Source: Erythroxylum novogranatense
Taxonomy: Eukaryota; Streptophyta; Magnoliopsida; Malpighiales; Erythroxylaceae
Direction of reading: 5' to 3'
Assembly (NCBI GenBank): GCA_029891385.1
Contig: CM057235.1
Location: 20,267,120-20,331,119 of the forward strand
DNA: 64,000 nucleotides
This document shows, piece by piece, positions 9,503 through 20,914 of this stretch; the first letter of the stretch is position 1; each line of letters opens with the position of its first letter. Made by a program: the position numbers and the translations under genes. The notes beneath the pieces were generated by a model. That model was not told the origin of the DNA. It was given only the letters and a program-made list of their open reading frames with translations, and did no database searches.

Positions 9503-11795
9503 ATGGAAGCAAGAATGATTTATGGAAGACTTGTGAACTTTGAATCACTAAGGGGTGACGACATGAATGTAGAACACGAGATTATAAGAGTTGGTGGAAG
9601 AACTTCTTTCGATACAAGAACTGTCTATATAAATGAGGTATATGAGTTACGGAAGAACGCGTGCAGTATAAGACAAGATTGTATCCTCTGTGGATAGAAT
9701 ATCATTTATTGTCACAAAGGATTTGATAAGGAAAGTGGCGATTGCCCATCCGTTGGTGAAAAGCGTCTACCAAGGCGGATGGATGTCCTCGATTGGAATG
9801 AAAGAAGAAGATGTCAAGAGGCGCTCTATGGCACAAATGATTCAAGAGAAAGGAAGACATCAAATCGATTCCAAAGGCTAGGGTTCTGCATGCAATCTGT
9901 TCAATTGCATTCTTCCTAGAGTTGGTTCAAGGCATTTGGTGACTACTTTAGACTTAACAATGTACATTCTTTCTTCTCAATCAAATCCTATAGATCTACC
10001 CTTCTTAATCTTTCCTATATGGTTAAGGGTTAAAGGAAACTTCCAGTTATCCTTATGGTATGATTTTGACGAGGATCTTTATGGAATCCGATGTTAAATG
10101 CGCACTAAGGTATAAGACTAACTGCTTCGATGAAGAGCAAGATTGATGCTCATACTATTCGCGAATGGGTCTGAATACGATAGACAAAGATCACGCGGTT
10201 CTTGAAAGAAACCAAGAACCGAGGGGAGCGATATTGAAGAAGACTCTGTCTCAAGTTCTCAATCGCTCAGAAGTATCAAATCGCCTCTTGTCGAATTAAG
10301 GAGAGTGCTAGGGAGACCTCTCATGAAAATGGCAAGTCCTCTTGTCATGAAAGTCAATCTCGGAGGGCAAAGCAAAGTCGCCAAAGAGACAAGGAGAAAG
10401 TCTCTTGGCGAAGTTGTGAAGAAAGCCAAGAGATCTCCAAAATTAGGACTCGAGGCAATAGGAAGAGAAGATTGCGAGAATAAAGGCGAGAAGAAACTTC
10501 TAAATCTTGTGCGCCAAAGCCACAAGATCCTTAATTTCTATTACGGAAGAGGATCGGCGGAAGATCTAAAGAGGCCGAGAGGAAGAGAAAAGCAACATCT
10601 GTTAAAGGAAAATCTCTTGTGAAGAAATCAGCAAAACTAATCAAGCGTAGAAAAGACTAAGAAGGTTAGTCAAAGAAGAGCATCTCAAGCTGCGAGGATG
10701 TTAGTCTACAAAAGAGATAGCGACATTGTTCAAGTTGAAACAGAAACTGAGCATTGTACAGTTCAAGAAATTCCTAGTGCTCAACAAGAAGAACCAGTGG
10801 ATGAAAGCACGGTTCATGAGACACCTGGCATTATAAAGGAGGAACCAGCAGAAGAACGGCGATTCGGGAGACTTCTAAGGAACACAACCGAAGCAAGCTG
10901 CGATGCAGATTTGGTGATGATGAACCAAGTGCGAAGGTATATAACTACCAGAAGTTCTTGAGGAAATATAGGCTGGAAATCAAATTGGTAGAAGTTATTA
11001 CCAATCTGAGCAATGCTATTATAATCGGTGTTGAACCAGTGAAGAAAATAGTAGCTCTGGTGCAACCTATGTTGATTAATGGTATCACGTGGCAGTTACT
11101 AAATGAAAAAGAGAAGTCTTTTTACGATACCTTGAGGCTTACTGATCATTTGCCATATCCCTCAAGGCGTCCACCTTGCACCGTACTATGTTCCCAATCA
11201 CGAGAACACGAGATAAAGGTTGTTCGGATATTCAACGAGGTGTCCAAAAGATTTTACAAAGGAAAATCAAAATTATTTCTGAACATAATGTTGATGATGA
11301 TCCGTCGCGGATCAGTTAGCAGTCGGAAAATTGATGAAGCATGCATTCTCGCACAAGACCCAGATCAGCGAGTTGCAGCCATACAAATCGTGCGGAAGAC
11401 TGTCGATGGGGAAGTATAAAATAGGAACATTCTTGAGTTCCTTGTTCGAGCGAGTTCTTTGTATTAGCCCTTTGTCTAATACATCGCCTATCGAAGAACA
11501 TGCCCTATCCTGCAAGGAAGGCAGTTGTTGATCTGCCGCCAGCCTTTTAATCTAAATCTTCCGAAGCTGCAACATTCATTCGTCCACCGACTTTTGAGAT
11601 TAATGAAGACTACACTCCATCCTCTGATGCCTATACTACTACAATTCCTTTCGCTCCTCCATTAGCAGAAGCAGATCAAGCCTCTTCGTCAGATGAAGTC
11701 AGTAGATTACGTGGTGAACTCAATGACATGAAGGAGACGGTGAATGATCTAAAGAAGATGATAGCAGAACTGCTGAAGAACCAGAATCGATAATC
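9503..11795 (+). pseudogene. 3' env-like region of copia A
   Basis: After pol there are 2.3 kb of degenerate coding sequence in the position of the env-like ORF of SIRE/Maximus elements. Pieces: 9503-9697 (MEARMIYGRLVNFESLRGDD), 9690-9881 plus a continuation giving RVLHAICSI and SRHLVTTLDLTMY, a Lys/Arg-rich segment at 10305-10622, an acidic stretch at 10698-10961, and 10958-11419. The last 90 bases before the stop near 11792 read as a heptad-like coiled coil (EVSRLRGELNDMKETVNDLK). The same order (basic middle, coiled-coil end, polypurine tract) recurs in copia B. I see no convincing signal peptide or membrane segment, so an envelope function is not supported by this copy; env-like is only the family label. 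Confidence 0.65.
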
Positions 11796-11806
11796 ATTTT
11801 TGATTA

Positions 11807-11979
11807 TAACAAATAGGGGGAGAGCAGGAAAAGAAGAAAATAATCAGAAGAGGAGAGGATGTTCAGATGAAGAAGGTGTGACCACAACAGACGAAGACAG
11901 GAAGAAGATAAGTTTTTTTGTTGTTTTGTTTTGTTTTCTTTTCTTGTATGTAATTTGTTATATTCAAAAAGGGGGAGAT
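11807..11979 (+). other. Doubled polypurine tract of copia A
   Basis: aaaaagggggaga (about 11967-11979) directly abuts the 3' LTR and should prime plus-strand DNA synthesis. A second tract, aaatagggggagag (11809-11822), lies about 155 bp upstream, just after the env-like stop. Copia B has the same pair. Confidence 0.85.
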
Positions 11980-12910
11980 TGTTAAGTCAAAATGACTTTA
12001 CATAAAAATGATTTTGATGTATAACAAACATAGTGAGATCAAATACAAGAAAAACAAAAGCGATCCTGAGCGATATCTGAGGCGAATTCGGAGATGGCGA
12101 AGATTACGATACAAACAAAGTTGACCTGAGACTAAGTTGAAAAAGTTGAATCTGAGACACACACGACAAATCAAAACACGAGCGAAGTTTGTCAAAGTAA
12201 AAGTTAACACGAGCGCAGATGAAACAAGACAATAAAAGACGCAGACGCAGAAAAAGAAAAGCAGACGCAAGAGTCGATTCGAGTTGAATTCTGAGAACTC
12301 AACCGATTAACTGTTTCTTTAAAGATTCAAGATTCAAGAATCAAGAAGTAGTTAGAGACGAAGGCTATAAATACAAGTCGAAGTCGAAAACTGAAGTGCT
12401 TGCTTGCTGTTTTGAGAAAAATTACACAAAGCGAAAAAGCGATTAAGTGCGAATTAGTGAACGCTATCATACATGTAATGAGTGTTCAAATATTTTCGAA
12501 AGAAAAGTTATGCAGATAACTGCAGAGGCTAAGTGTGAAAGAATCTTGGTTGTAGAGACACAAGAGGCTCGTGAAAGAATCTTATAACGTTTGAAGAGAT
12601 AGTGAAATCTCGGAAGAAACTCGAGGATTTGGGCGTAGCCCACGGTTTGGGGTGAACCAGGATAAATCTGCGTGTCTACTACTCTCACTCTCTATCTCAC
12701 TTTTAGTTTCAAAGTTGATCTTTATTTACTATTCATATACTTAGCATTGAAAAGTTTGATCAATCAGGATTATTAAGAAGTCTGTAAAGAATCTTAATTC
12801 TAACAAGTAATTCTAAAAGATATTCAAAAAGGGGAATACACAATTCAACCCCCCCTTCTCGTGCATTCTATTGTGTTTTTAAGTGCTATATTAACGTGTG
12901 ATTCACTTCA
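11980..12910 (+). repeat. 3' LTR of copia A
   Basis: 931 bp, TG...CA, followed directly by the target duplication accag. TATA box at 12366-12373. The U3 third differs from the 5' LTR by several small indels; the region after the TATA box is nearly identical apart from CAG/CTG sites. Confidence 0.95.
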
Positions 12911-12915
12911 ACCAG

Positions 12916-13150
12916 TACTCATCTAAAAACCTCTTTATATATGTCATTTAGTCCATAATTAGTAAGCAACTTTTAACTATTGATATGGATTTACTAGATA
13001 ATCCATTTTAAAATAAAGATAGAAAAGTAAAGGAAGTTGTTAAAGCACTAAAATCTAATAAGGCTTTTCAACTTGATGGAATGAATGGTCTTGAGGGCTA
13101 TAAGGCAAAAAGGTGTAAATACTTTAAGAGGATTAGGAAAAACTTTAAGA
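12916..13150 (+). mobile_element. L1-type LINE relic continued (start of RT)
   Basis: Directly after copia A the broken LINE resumes. The frame from 12969 reads LLTIDMDLLDNPF, a stop, then KVKEVVKALKSNKAFQLDGM and NG. This matches the plant LINE segment EEVK.A.F.L...KAPGPDGF.G that opens the reverse transcriptase. It follows logically from the pre-RT linker at 3063-3180, so both parts are one element split by later insertions. The rest of the reverse transcriptase is missing after about 13150. Confidence 0.7.
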
Positions 13151-14047
<897 letters not shown>

Positions 14048-14226
14048 ATCTAATCCTTGTGAAGGTTAATTAGATGAAACTCTTATATGGTTTCCAACTT
14101 TCTTATTACAATTCCTAATTTTTAAAAGCTACCATATACACCCTAAAGTTTAGTTTTTGTTTCATCTATACTCCCTAACATCATTCTCTATTGTAAAATA
14201 TAACAATGAATGCATAATTGACATCG

Positions 14227-14258
14227 TATGGCTTGATTAAGTATTACATGACACAACA
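14227..14258. repeat. Left half of a 34-bp duplication split by the Athila element
   Basis: tatggcttgattaagtatta here recurs as tatggcttgaataagtatta at about 24444-24463, just outside the right end of the Athila element. If the element and one caaca are removed, the two copies lie head to tail with a 34-bp period. Confidence 0.6.
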
Positions 14259-15765
14259 TGACAGCGCGTGTCGAGTGCACTGCAAAATTTACCTGACTCT
14301 GCACATTAAAATTTGTAGTTGTGGTAAGTCGGGATCGAATCCACAGGGAATGTTTGGTTAATTTTCGTATTGAAAATAATTGATGCAAGAAAAGTATATG
14401 GGGGGGTTTTGGTTTTTGAACAATTTAAAAAATTAAAGTAAAATTAAACTATCGAAAACAAATTAAAATAAACAATCAAAAAAGAGAAAAGTGTCGAGTA
14501 TAAGTAAGATCCGGTTCTAGGATCAATCTCGGCCTAAGCACAATCAAGCATATTCCCTTATTTTAAAGTTTTTACAATTCTTTTCGGACTATTGATCTGA
14601 GACTAATAGAACACTCTATAAATCTCGGTTTTCCCTTAAATTGAATTTAATCAAGATACAATCATTGATTAAACCTAACCACCGAATAATCTAGGATACG
14701 ATCTCTAGATTCAATTTAGCAGTCGCATTACGAATTGGAAAACAATCAATATAGGCAGTAACCTCACAAGCTCGGGTTATCTAACCTAAGTCATGTTGTT
14801 CGTAGCGATTAACGATCGTTAGATGCTATTCATAAATATTAAAAGTAACGATTACGGATTACAATTAATATTTTAGCAATAGTTTCGAAATAAAATGATC
14901 AAAATATTATATTAAGATCATTAATTTCAAAACTATCCAAATCCATACCAACAACACAACAATCCGAAAATAAATCACAACTTTAAAATGACAAAAATAG
15001 TTTAACCGTGACTTGGCGTCGATATCTCCATTGAACCGGTGTCAAAAACTAGCCTATCATCTTCATTTTTATGCCCAAAAGACTAGTCATATACATATTG
15101 CAATAATAATACTCATGGTGGACAACTAAAATGAAGGATTAATTAACCTCAGGCAGCTCAATGTCTCCCGCACTCTATGCCTTGTTTTCTGCGTCAAGTT
15201 GCTTGTTGCCACTGTTACTCAAGTTGCTTGTCGCTTCCTCTCAGCCTCCTCACTGTGCGTCACCTTGCTTCTCCAGCACCAAGTTGCTTCTCAAAATTCT
15301 CCTCACATGACACTATCTCTCGCACCACCCACGCCCGTACGTTCCTTCTCCGTTATGCTGGCTTCTTCTTCTTCCTCGCTCCTTGCAACCTTTGTTCTCG
15401 TTGGTTCCTGTAGCTGACAAGACAATTAAAAATCCTCTCACACGTTAAAACCCTCCTCCATTTTGTTGTGTGCTGTGCGTTTTTAAGAAACGCACAGCTT
15501 CTCCTAAATCTTTGCGTATCTTTGCGTTGCCTTGACATGAATGAAACGCAGCAAAGACCCAAAATCTTTTGTTAAAAAAACTTAGTAAACAATTATACTC
15601 CAATTTTATTTCAGAAAATTTTGTCTTTTTGATCTCCAAAATATATCAACAAATCCAACCTAGCAGTCGACATAAATTGAACACAAATTGAGCATTTTAT
15701 CATAAAAATAGGATTGAAATCACATGTAAATGCATAAGAAAATATAAGATGCTTCAATCCTATCA
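14259..15765 (-). repeat. 3' LTR of the Athila element
   Basis: On the minus strand it starts tgataggattgaagc at 15765 and ends ...ctgtca at 14259. It pairs with 22891-24436. The regions 15380-15560 and 24030-24260 differ by larger replacements. At 14293-14295 and 14299-14301 this copy has CTG twice where the other reads CG. Confidence 0.93.
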
Positions 15766-17600
15766 AATACCCCCACACTTGGTCTTTGACCGTCCTCGGG
15801 CAAACCATCAAAATCAAAATCACAAATCAAAGATTTAAGTCATTCTCCACATTTCTTAAGATTAGATAGTCAAAAGTAAAGGTAATGACTTTCATACCTT
15901 AAGCAAAAACTCAACATTCAAAGCTTTTACTCATGATTAATCAACATTTAATATCTTCAAAAACTGAGCAATCTAATGGTAGACTCGGAAAATGTGTTTG
16001 ATTAAAATATATCCATGGGTACACTCAACACCATTCATGCTCATGACAATCCATAATTTTGCAAATCATTTCATTTCTCCACCATTAATGATCACATGCA
16101 AAATCATGAATCAAAGGACTTTTCAAGGTTGTAATGTGGGCAAGGGTAAGGTGAGATATATTTAGGTCAAGTAGCATAAAAGTCATCAAAGCTAGTGAAA
16201 CAACGCAACATTCATCAAAAATTGGGTACCGTCAGCTATGAAAAATGCAACAATTACATTTCACAACCTCATTCAACTCTCACACACAAACCATATGAAG
16301 CATATGTCAATCCGAAACAATCACTCATACAATTATCCCAATCAAATCACAAGAGTGAATCTTTCAAGCAAATCTCTACCTCATTTTCAGCATACTCAAA
16401 TGACTCAACCATTACAACTCCAGGAAGATGCATGAATCATAAACAACTTTTCAACACAAATGCAATTCTTCCTTGGTACATCTATTTTTAACAATTTTTT
16501 TCTTTTTTTTTCCTTTCTATTTTCTTTTCTTTTTCCCTTTTTTTGTAAAAATTAAAATAAACTACATCAACATGGAAATTTCAATCATACGACATAAAAT
16601 AACTTCCCAAAATTATAATCAACCCTCACATATGTACACCCCCACACTTAGAATTTTATATATCCACAAACTCAACAATCACACATGTTCCACTAGCTTT
16701 ATGACTTGGGTAGGACATTTGGTTAAGTTTAAAAGCATAAAATGTGGTTTATACAAAAAGAAAGGTATAAAGCTCAAAGGGGATTAACAAGAGAAAAATC
16801 ATGTCAATAGGGTAGGTCACTTGGCCATTGTAGCTTATGAAAAACAAAGAATGCCTAATCATATCCATATTAATGCATGTGATAAAAATGTGGTCTCGAA
16901 TAGAAATTCAACGCAAAATCGGGACGTACATGTCATGAAGGTCACACATTATCAAAAGACAATGAGACTGATATAGATGTGTCAGTCTAATATGGCTCAA
17001 ATTCTCACCGACTTTGTCTACCATTAGTCACTACTCTTCTAAAGATAAAGCATATTAATAAACCATAAGAGCAAAAGTACATGCTAGAGTTGCTATGGAT
17101 TTTACTAATCAATTCACACTATAATTATGACTAAATAATCTTAAAAGCAATAGAAAACAAGAAAAATTTTGAATCTTGTTCATTTGATTTTGAAAGCAGC
17201 CTAAGGAGTCACGTAAGCTACGATTAAGCTAAAAAAAAAAGCATCAAAACTAAGGTACCCCACCCCCAGACTTAAAATTTGCATTGTCCTCAATGTAAAA
17301 TCAAATGTCAAAAATGGAGTAGCTAACAAAAACAACATAAGCAAAAATGTAAAAGACAAAAATTAACTCCCCTTAGGTTGCCTCCCAAGCAGCGCCTTTG
17401 TTTAATGTCGTTGGCTCGACCTCCAATTGCGTACTTTAAGTGACACCCATCACATCCTCTAGCATCAACACCTCCAAATCCTCCGTTTGAAGCCCTCATG
17501 TCTGACTTTAGCGATTACCATTCACTCGGAATGTCTTGTCGGTTTGAGGCTTCAGATCTCACTTGCACTAAAGGGAAAGACATGAGTGATAACAAATGGA
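15766..17600 (-). other. Athila 3' non-coding tail with three polypurine-like tracts
   Basis: Between integrase and the 3' LTR lie 1.8 kb without a coherent frame on either strand. The position corresponds to the env-like region of Athila, but no env-like protein can be read. Three similar G-rich tracts occur on the minus strand: aagtgtgggggtat next to the LTR (15767-15780), aagtgtgggggtgta near 16636-16650, and aagtctgggggtgggg near 17258-17274. The first should be the true plus-strand primer. A pyrimidine-rich run occupies 16490-16545. Near 17380-17410 the minus strand carries the sequence that usually follows Athila integrase (gcgctgcttgggaggcaacc). Confidence 0.75.
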
Positions 17601-17605
17601 CCAAC

Positions 17606-18620
17606 CTAACGGGAACGCAACTTACCAGGAAAGAGCTTGAGTCTGGAATGATATAGTAATACTTTTTGGCCCACTGAAAAACTCTTCCTCGAAATCATCT
17701 TATCATGAAAAGCTTTCGTCCTATCCTTATATATCACTGCATTTTGATAGGACTCGTTCCTCATTTCTTCCAACTCTTGCAGCTGCAGCTTCCTATGCAC
17801 TCCCGCATCATCCAAGTGCATGTTGCATCTTTTGATGGACCAAAATGCCTTGTGTTGTAATTCCTTTGGAAGATGACATGGCTTCCCAAACACTAGCTTT
17901 GTCTGGCGACACATGCCAATTGGGGTTTTGTAAGTCGTCCGGTGGGCCCACAATGCATCTTCCATCTTATGCTCCAATCCTTCCTATTGGGTTGCATGTC
18001 TTCTCGGGATTAACTTGATTTCCGATTTGAGACTTGACTTGTCCGTTGGTTTGGGAATGGTAGCGGTAGAAACTTTATGCGTGATGTGATATTTTCGAAC
18101 ATAGCTTCCATCACCCCGTTGCAAAAGTGGGTTCCTCTATCGCTAACAATGGCCTTGGTATCCCAAACACGGAAAGAATGTTAGCCTTAACAAAATCTGC
18201 AACAACCTTGGCATCGTTAGTCTAGTGGCTTTTGCTTCCACCCATTTAGAAACATAATCAACCGCAAGCAATATATAAGTAAAGCCAAAAGATGGAGGGA
18301 AAGGTCCCATAAAATCAATGCCCCAAATGTAAAAAATTTCACAGAAAATCAAAGGGGTTTGTGGCATTTGATCCTTACGGGACAGGTTATCTGACCGTTG
18401 GCATCTATCACAAGATTTGCAGAAGATATATGCATCTTTGAACAATGTTGGCCAGTAGAAGCCGCTCTCTAGAACTTTTTGAGCTGTCCGTTTTACTCCA
18501 AAATGTCCTCCGCATGCGTATGAATGGCAGAAGGCTAAAATTGCTGATGATTCGCTTTTCGGTACACACCTTCTGATGACTTGATCTGCACAATGCCTCC
18601 AAAGATAGGGTCATCCCAAA
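17606..18620 (-). pseudogene. pol: Integrase of the Athila element
   Basis: Integrase joins the cDNA to the chromosome. The minus strand gives AYIFCKSCDRCQRSDNLSRK (end of the His/Cys finger), then PQTPLIFCEIFYIWGIDFMG with the first catalytic Asp, and ILLAVDYVSKWVEAKATR. The frame shifts near 18150. The C-terminal piece at 17977-17606 reads [54 protein letters not shown], and ends with [19 protein letters not shown], the standard Athila C terminus. The N-terminal finger (18620-18445) is open in a different frame. The second Asp region (LSDRGTHF-like) is only recognisable after a frame change near 18140. Confidence 0.85.
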
Positions 18621-19049
18621 CATAATACTTTCGCTTCACTTCGCAGCTTATCCTTCTGAGCCTTAGACAAACCAACAGGTAATTCATTAGTTACTAAAAA
18701 ATTGACAATGTCTGCATACCATGGTGGTGTCGCATCGGCAGGAAATAATTGCTCATCTGGAAAACTTTCTCGTAGAGGGATATCATCTTCTTCCTTTATC
18801 AATCGATGAGATGATCCACCACCACGTTTTACCCCTTCTTATCTCTAATCTCCAAATCGAATTCACAGGGAGGAGAATCCATCGATCGACCTCGGTTTTG
18901 CTTCTTTCTTTGTAAGCAAGTATTGTAAAGTCGCGTGGTCGAATAAACAATCACTTTAGCACCAAGCAAATATGATCGAAATTTTTCCAAAGCAAAACCA
19001 CAGATAACAATTCTTTTTCATAGTGGAATAATGCAATTGAAATTTGGAT
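18611..19049 (-). pseudogene. pol: RNase H and RH-INT linker of the Athila element
   Basis: RNase H removes the RNA strand from the DNA hybrid. Broken pieces on the minus strand show ALEKFRSYLLG-like, then TLQYLLTKKEAKPR, and a tail equivalent to VADHLSRL. From 18802 a clean frame gives IPLRESFPDEQLFPADATPP followed by WYADIVNFLVTNELP and LSKAQKDKLRSEAK, the conserved linker into the integrase finger. Several indels in 300 bp make this the worst-kept part of pol. Confidence 0.75.
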
Positions 19050-20190
19050 TCAAAGTTTTGAAGCATAATAAATGGCATGCAAAGCTCTTCCCACTCTTTG
19101 CCCTAGAACCGCCCCCATCGCATAATCGCTCGCATCACACATGATCTCGAATGGGAGGTTCCAATCTGGTGGTCTAATCACCGGTGGGGACGTTAGAAGC
19201 TCCTTAAGTTTGTTGAATGCGTCTTTGCACCTCTTGTCGAACTCGAAGGGGACATCTTGCTGAAGAAGCTTGCATAATGGTGAGGCTATCTTTGAAAAGT
19301 CTTTAATGAACCTCCAATAAAAACCTGCATGCCCCAAAAAAGACACTTCCCTCACAGTAGAGGGGTAAGGTAAAGAAGAAATGATATCAACTTTAGACTT
19401 GTCAACTTCAATACCCTTAGCAGAAATCACATGACCTAAAACTATACCTTGATCCACCATAAAGTCACATTTTTCCCAGTTCAACACAAGGTTAGTTTCT
19501 ATACATCGTTCCAAGATAATAGCAAGATTCTCAAGGCATTCATCAAAAGAAGATCCATACACACTAAAATCATCCATGAATACCTCAATAATCTTCTCAA
19601 CATATTCAGAAAAAATGCTTACCATACACCTTTGGAACGTGGCAGGTGTGTTACATAGCCCGAATGACATCCTTTGGTAGGTAAACGTACCGAATGGGCA
19701 TGTGAACGTGGTCTTCTCCTGATCTTCCGATGCAATCTGGATCTGAAGATAACCTGAAAAGCCATCTAAAAAGCAATAAAAGTCATAACCAGCCAATCTC
19801 TCAAGCATTTGATCAATGAAAGGAAGGGGGTAGTGATCTTTACGAGTAGCAGCATTTAACTTTCGATAATCAATACATACTCGCCACCCGGTTTGCACTC
19901 GGGTGGGAATCAACTCACCTTCCCGTTTTGCTGCGGTGATTCCATTTCTTTGGAACCACGAGCAGACTTACCCACTTACTGTCAGATATCGGGTAGATTA
20001 CCCCAGCATCGAGAAGCTTCAGGACCTCCTTCTTCACAACTTCCATCATTGGAGGATTCAGCCTACGTTGAGCTTGCCTTGTAGATTTTGCATCATCCTC
20101 CAATAAAATGCGATGCATGCATATGGAAGGGCTTATCCCTTGGATATCTGCGATGGTCCACCCGATGGCCTTCTTATGCTCCCTCACCAT
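19050..20190 (-). pseudogene. pol: Reverse transcriptase of the Athila element
   Basis: Reverse transcriptase makes cDNA in the particle. Frame 20190-19915 starts HKKAIGWTIADIQGISPSIC and contains LNPPMMEVVKKEVLKLLDAG and IYPISDSKWVS. After one frameshift, 19913-19050 (287 codons) is uninterrupted: WRVCIDYRKLNAATRKDHYP, MSFGLCNTPATFQRCM, the catalytic VFMDDFSVYG (family FMDDF/YVDD), LGHVISAKGIEVDK, FLGHAGFYWRFIKDF, and the start of RNase H with FEIMCDASDYAMGAVLGQ. All catalytic Asp residues are present. Only one break separates this from an intact domain. Confidence 0.92.
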
Positions 20191-20222
20191 CGAACCAGCC
20201 TCTCCTCTTGAGTTGAAGTCAA

Positions 20223-20580
20223 TTATGCCGAAATGATAACGGGGAGAGTTTGTTTATCTCCCAAATAGACATACTTCAGATGTGTAGGGAGTGGCTTCAA
20301 TTCTAATTCTGGGGCCTGCACATCAGAAGGTAACAACTTCTGGTAAGCTTCAGGTATTTGAATAGAAGCCAGATCATACCTTTTTGAAGAGCTTTCTAAT
20401 GAGTCCAAGGCAGCTGTCATTTCCACAAGCTCCTCTCCCATCTCAACATCAGTGTTGGCTTCTACTTATATCCTCGCCAGAGCTATTGCGGATGATCCTC
20501 AGAACTTAATTTAAACACTTCATGCACCAAAGGATCGATCACATCAACGTAAAAACACAATGATCATCGGAGGATGTTTC
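20223..20580 (-). pseudogene. pol: Protease-RT linker of the Athila element
   Basis: Frame 20441-20223 reads EMTAALDSLESSSKRYDLAS, then PELELKPLPTHLKYVYLGD and TLPVIIS. The segment PELELKPLPTHLKY is a hallmark of the Athila/Tat polyprotein just before reverse transcriptase. The 140 bp upstream are degraded. It is an acidic, probably flexible connector without an enzymatic role of its own. Confidence 0.75.
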
Positions 20581-20605
20581 ATGGCATCAAAAATATTGAA
20601 ATGAA

Positions 20606-20914
20606 TTACCTCCCATCAAATTCCATTGTGAGGGTGCCTTTACGAACATCTATCTTAGTTTGAGCTGTATTAAGGAATGGTCGTCCCAACAAGATAGGTA
20701 TTGGATTGCATGAGGTGTCATCATTCATATCCACAACATAAAAATCTGCAGGGAACAGTAACTCATTCACCTGCACCAAAACATCCTCAACCACTCCATC
20801 AGGATAAGCATTAGTGTGATCGACCAATTGGATGACTACATTCGTTCTTTTCAAAGGACCCAAATTTAAAGAAGCATAAATTGAATGAGGCATCACATTA
20901 ATAGAAGCACCCAA
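20606..20914 (-). pseudogene. pol: Aspartic protease of the Athila element
   Basis: The frame opens with MGASINVMPHSIYASLNLG, the second half of the active-site loop (family DLGASINVMP). It continues with VVIQLVDHTNAYPDGVVEDV, LVQVNELLFPADFYVVDM, IPILLGRPFLNTAQTKIDV and GTLTMEFDG, the full retropepsin fold of Athila. The preceding frame ends ISRAMLDW, so the catalytic Asp lies just before the frameshift near 20915. The protein would mature gag and pol. Confidence 0.88.

Larger units (their letters stand above)
3632..12910 (+). mobile_element. SIRE-like Ty1/copia element A, complete but degenerate
   Basis: A 9.28-kb LTR retrotransposon with 928- and 931-bp LTRs (TG...CA ends) is flanked by a perfect 5-bp duplication accag at 3627-3631 and 12911-12915. 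Internal order is primer site, gag, protease, integrase, reverse transcriptase-RNase H, an extra 2.3-kb region, and polypurine tract: copia order plus the 3' env-like region typical of the SIRE/Maximus lineage. It sits at the edge of the foldback element inside a LINE. Coding frames are broken many times, though some breaks fall on CAG/CTG sites and may be sequencing artefacts. Confidence 0.95.

Noticed and set aside
9503..11795. Treating the copia env-like region as evidence of an infectious retrovirus
   Set aside because: It is the normal 3' region of the SIRE lineage, is degenerate here, and shows no membrane or signal segment.
15177..15562. Ser/Leu-rich frames in the Athila LTR (also 23791-24148)
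   Set aside because: They occur on both strands of both LTRs and differ in frame between copies, so they are chance frames in U3/R sequence.
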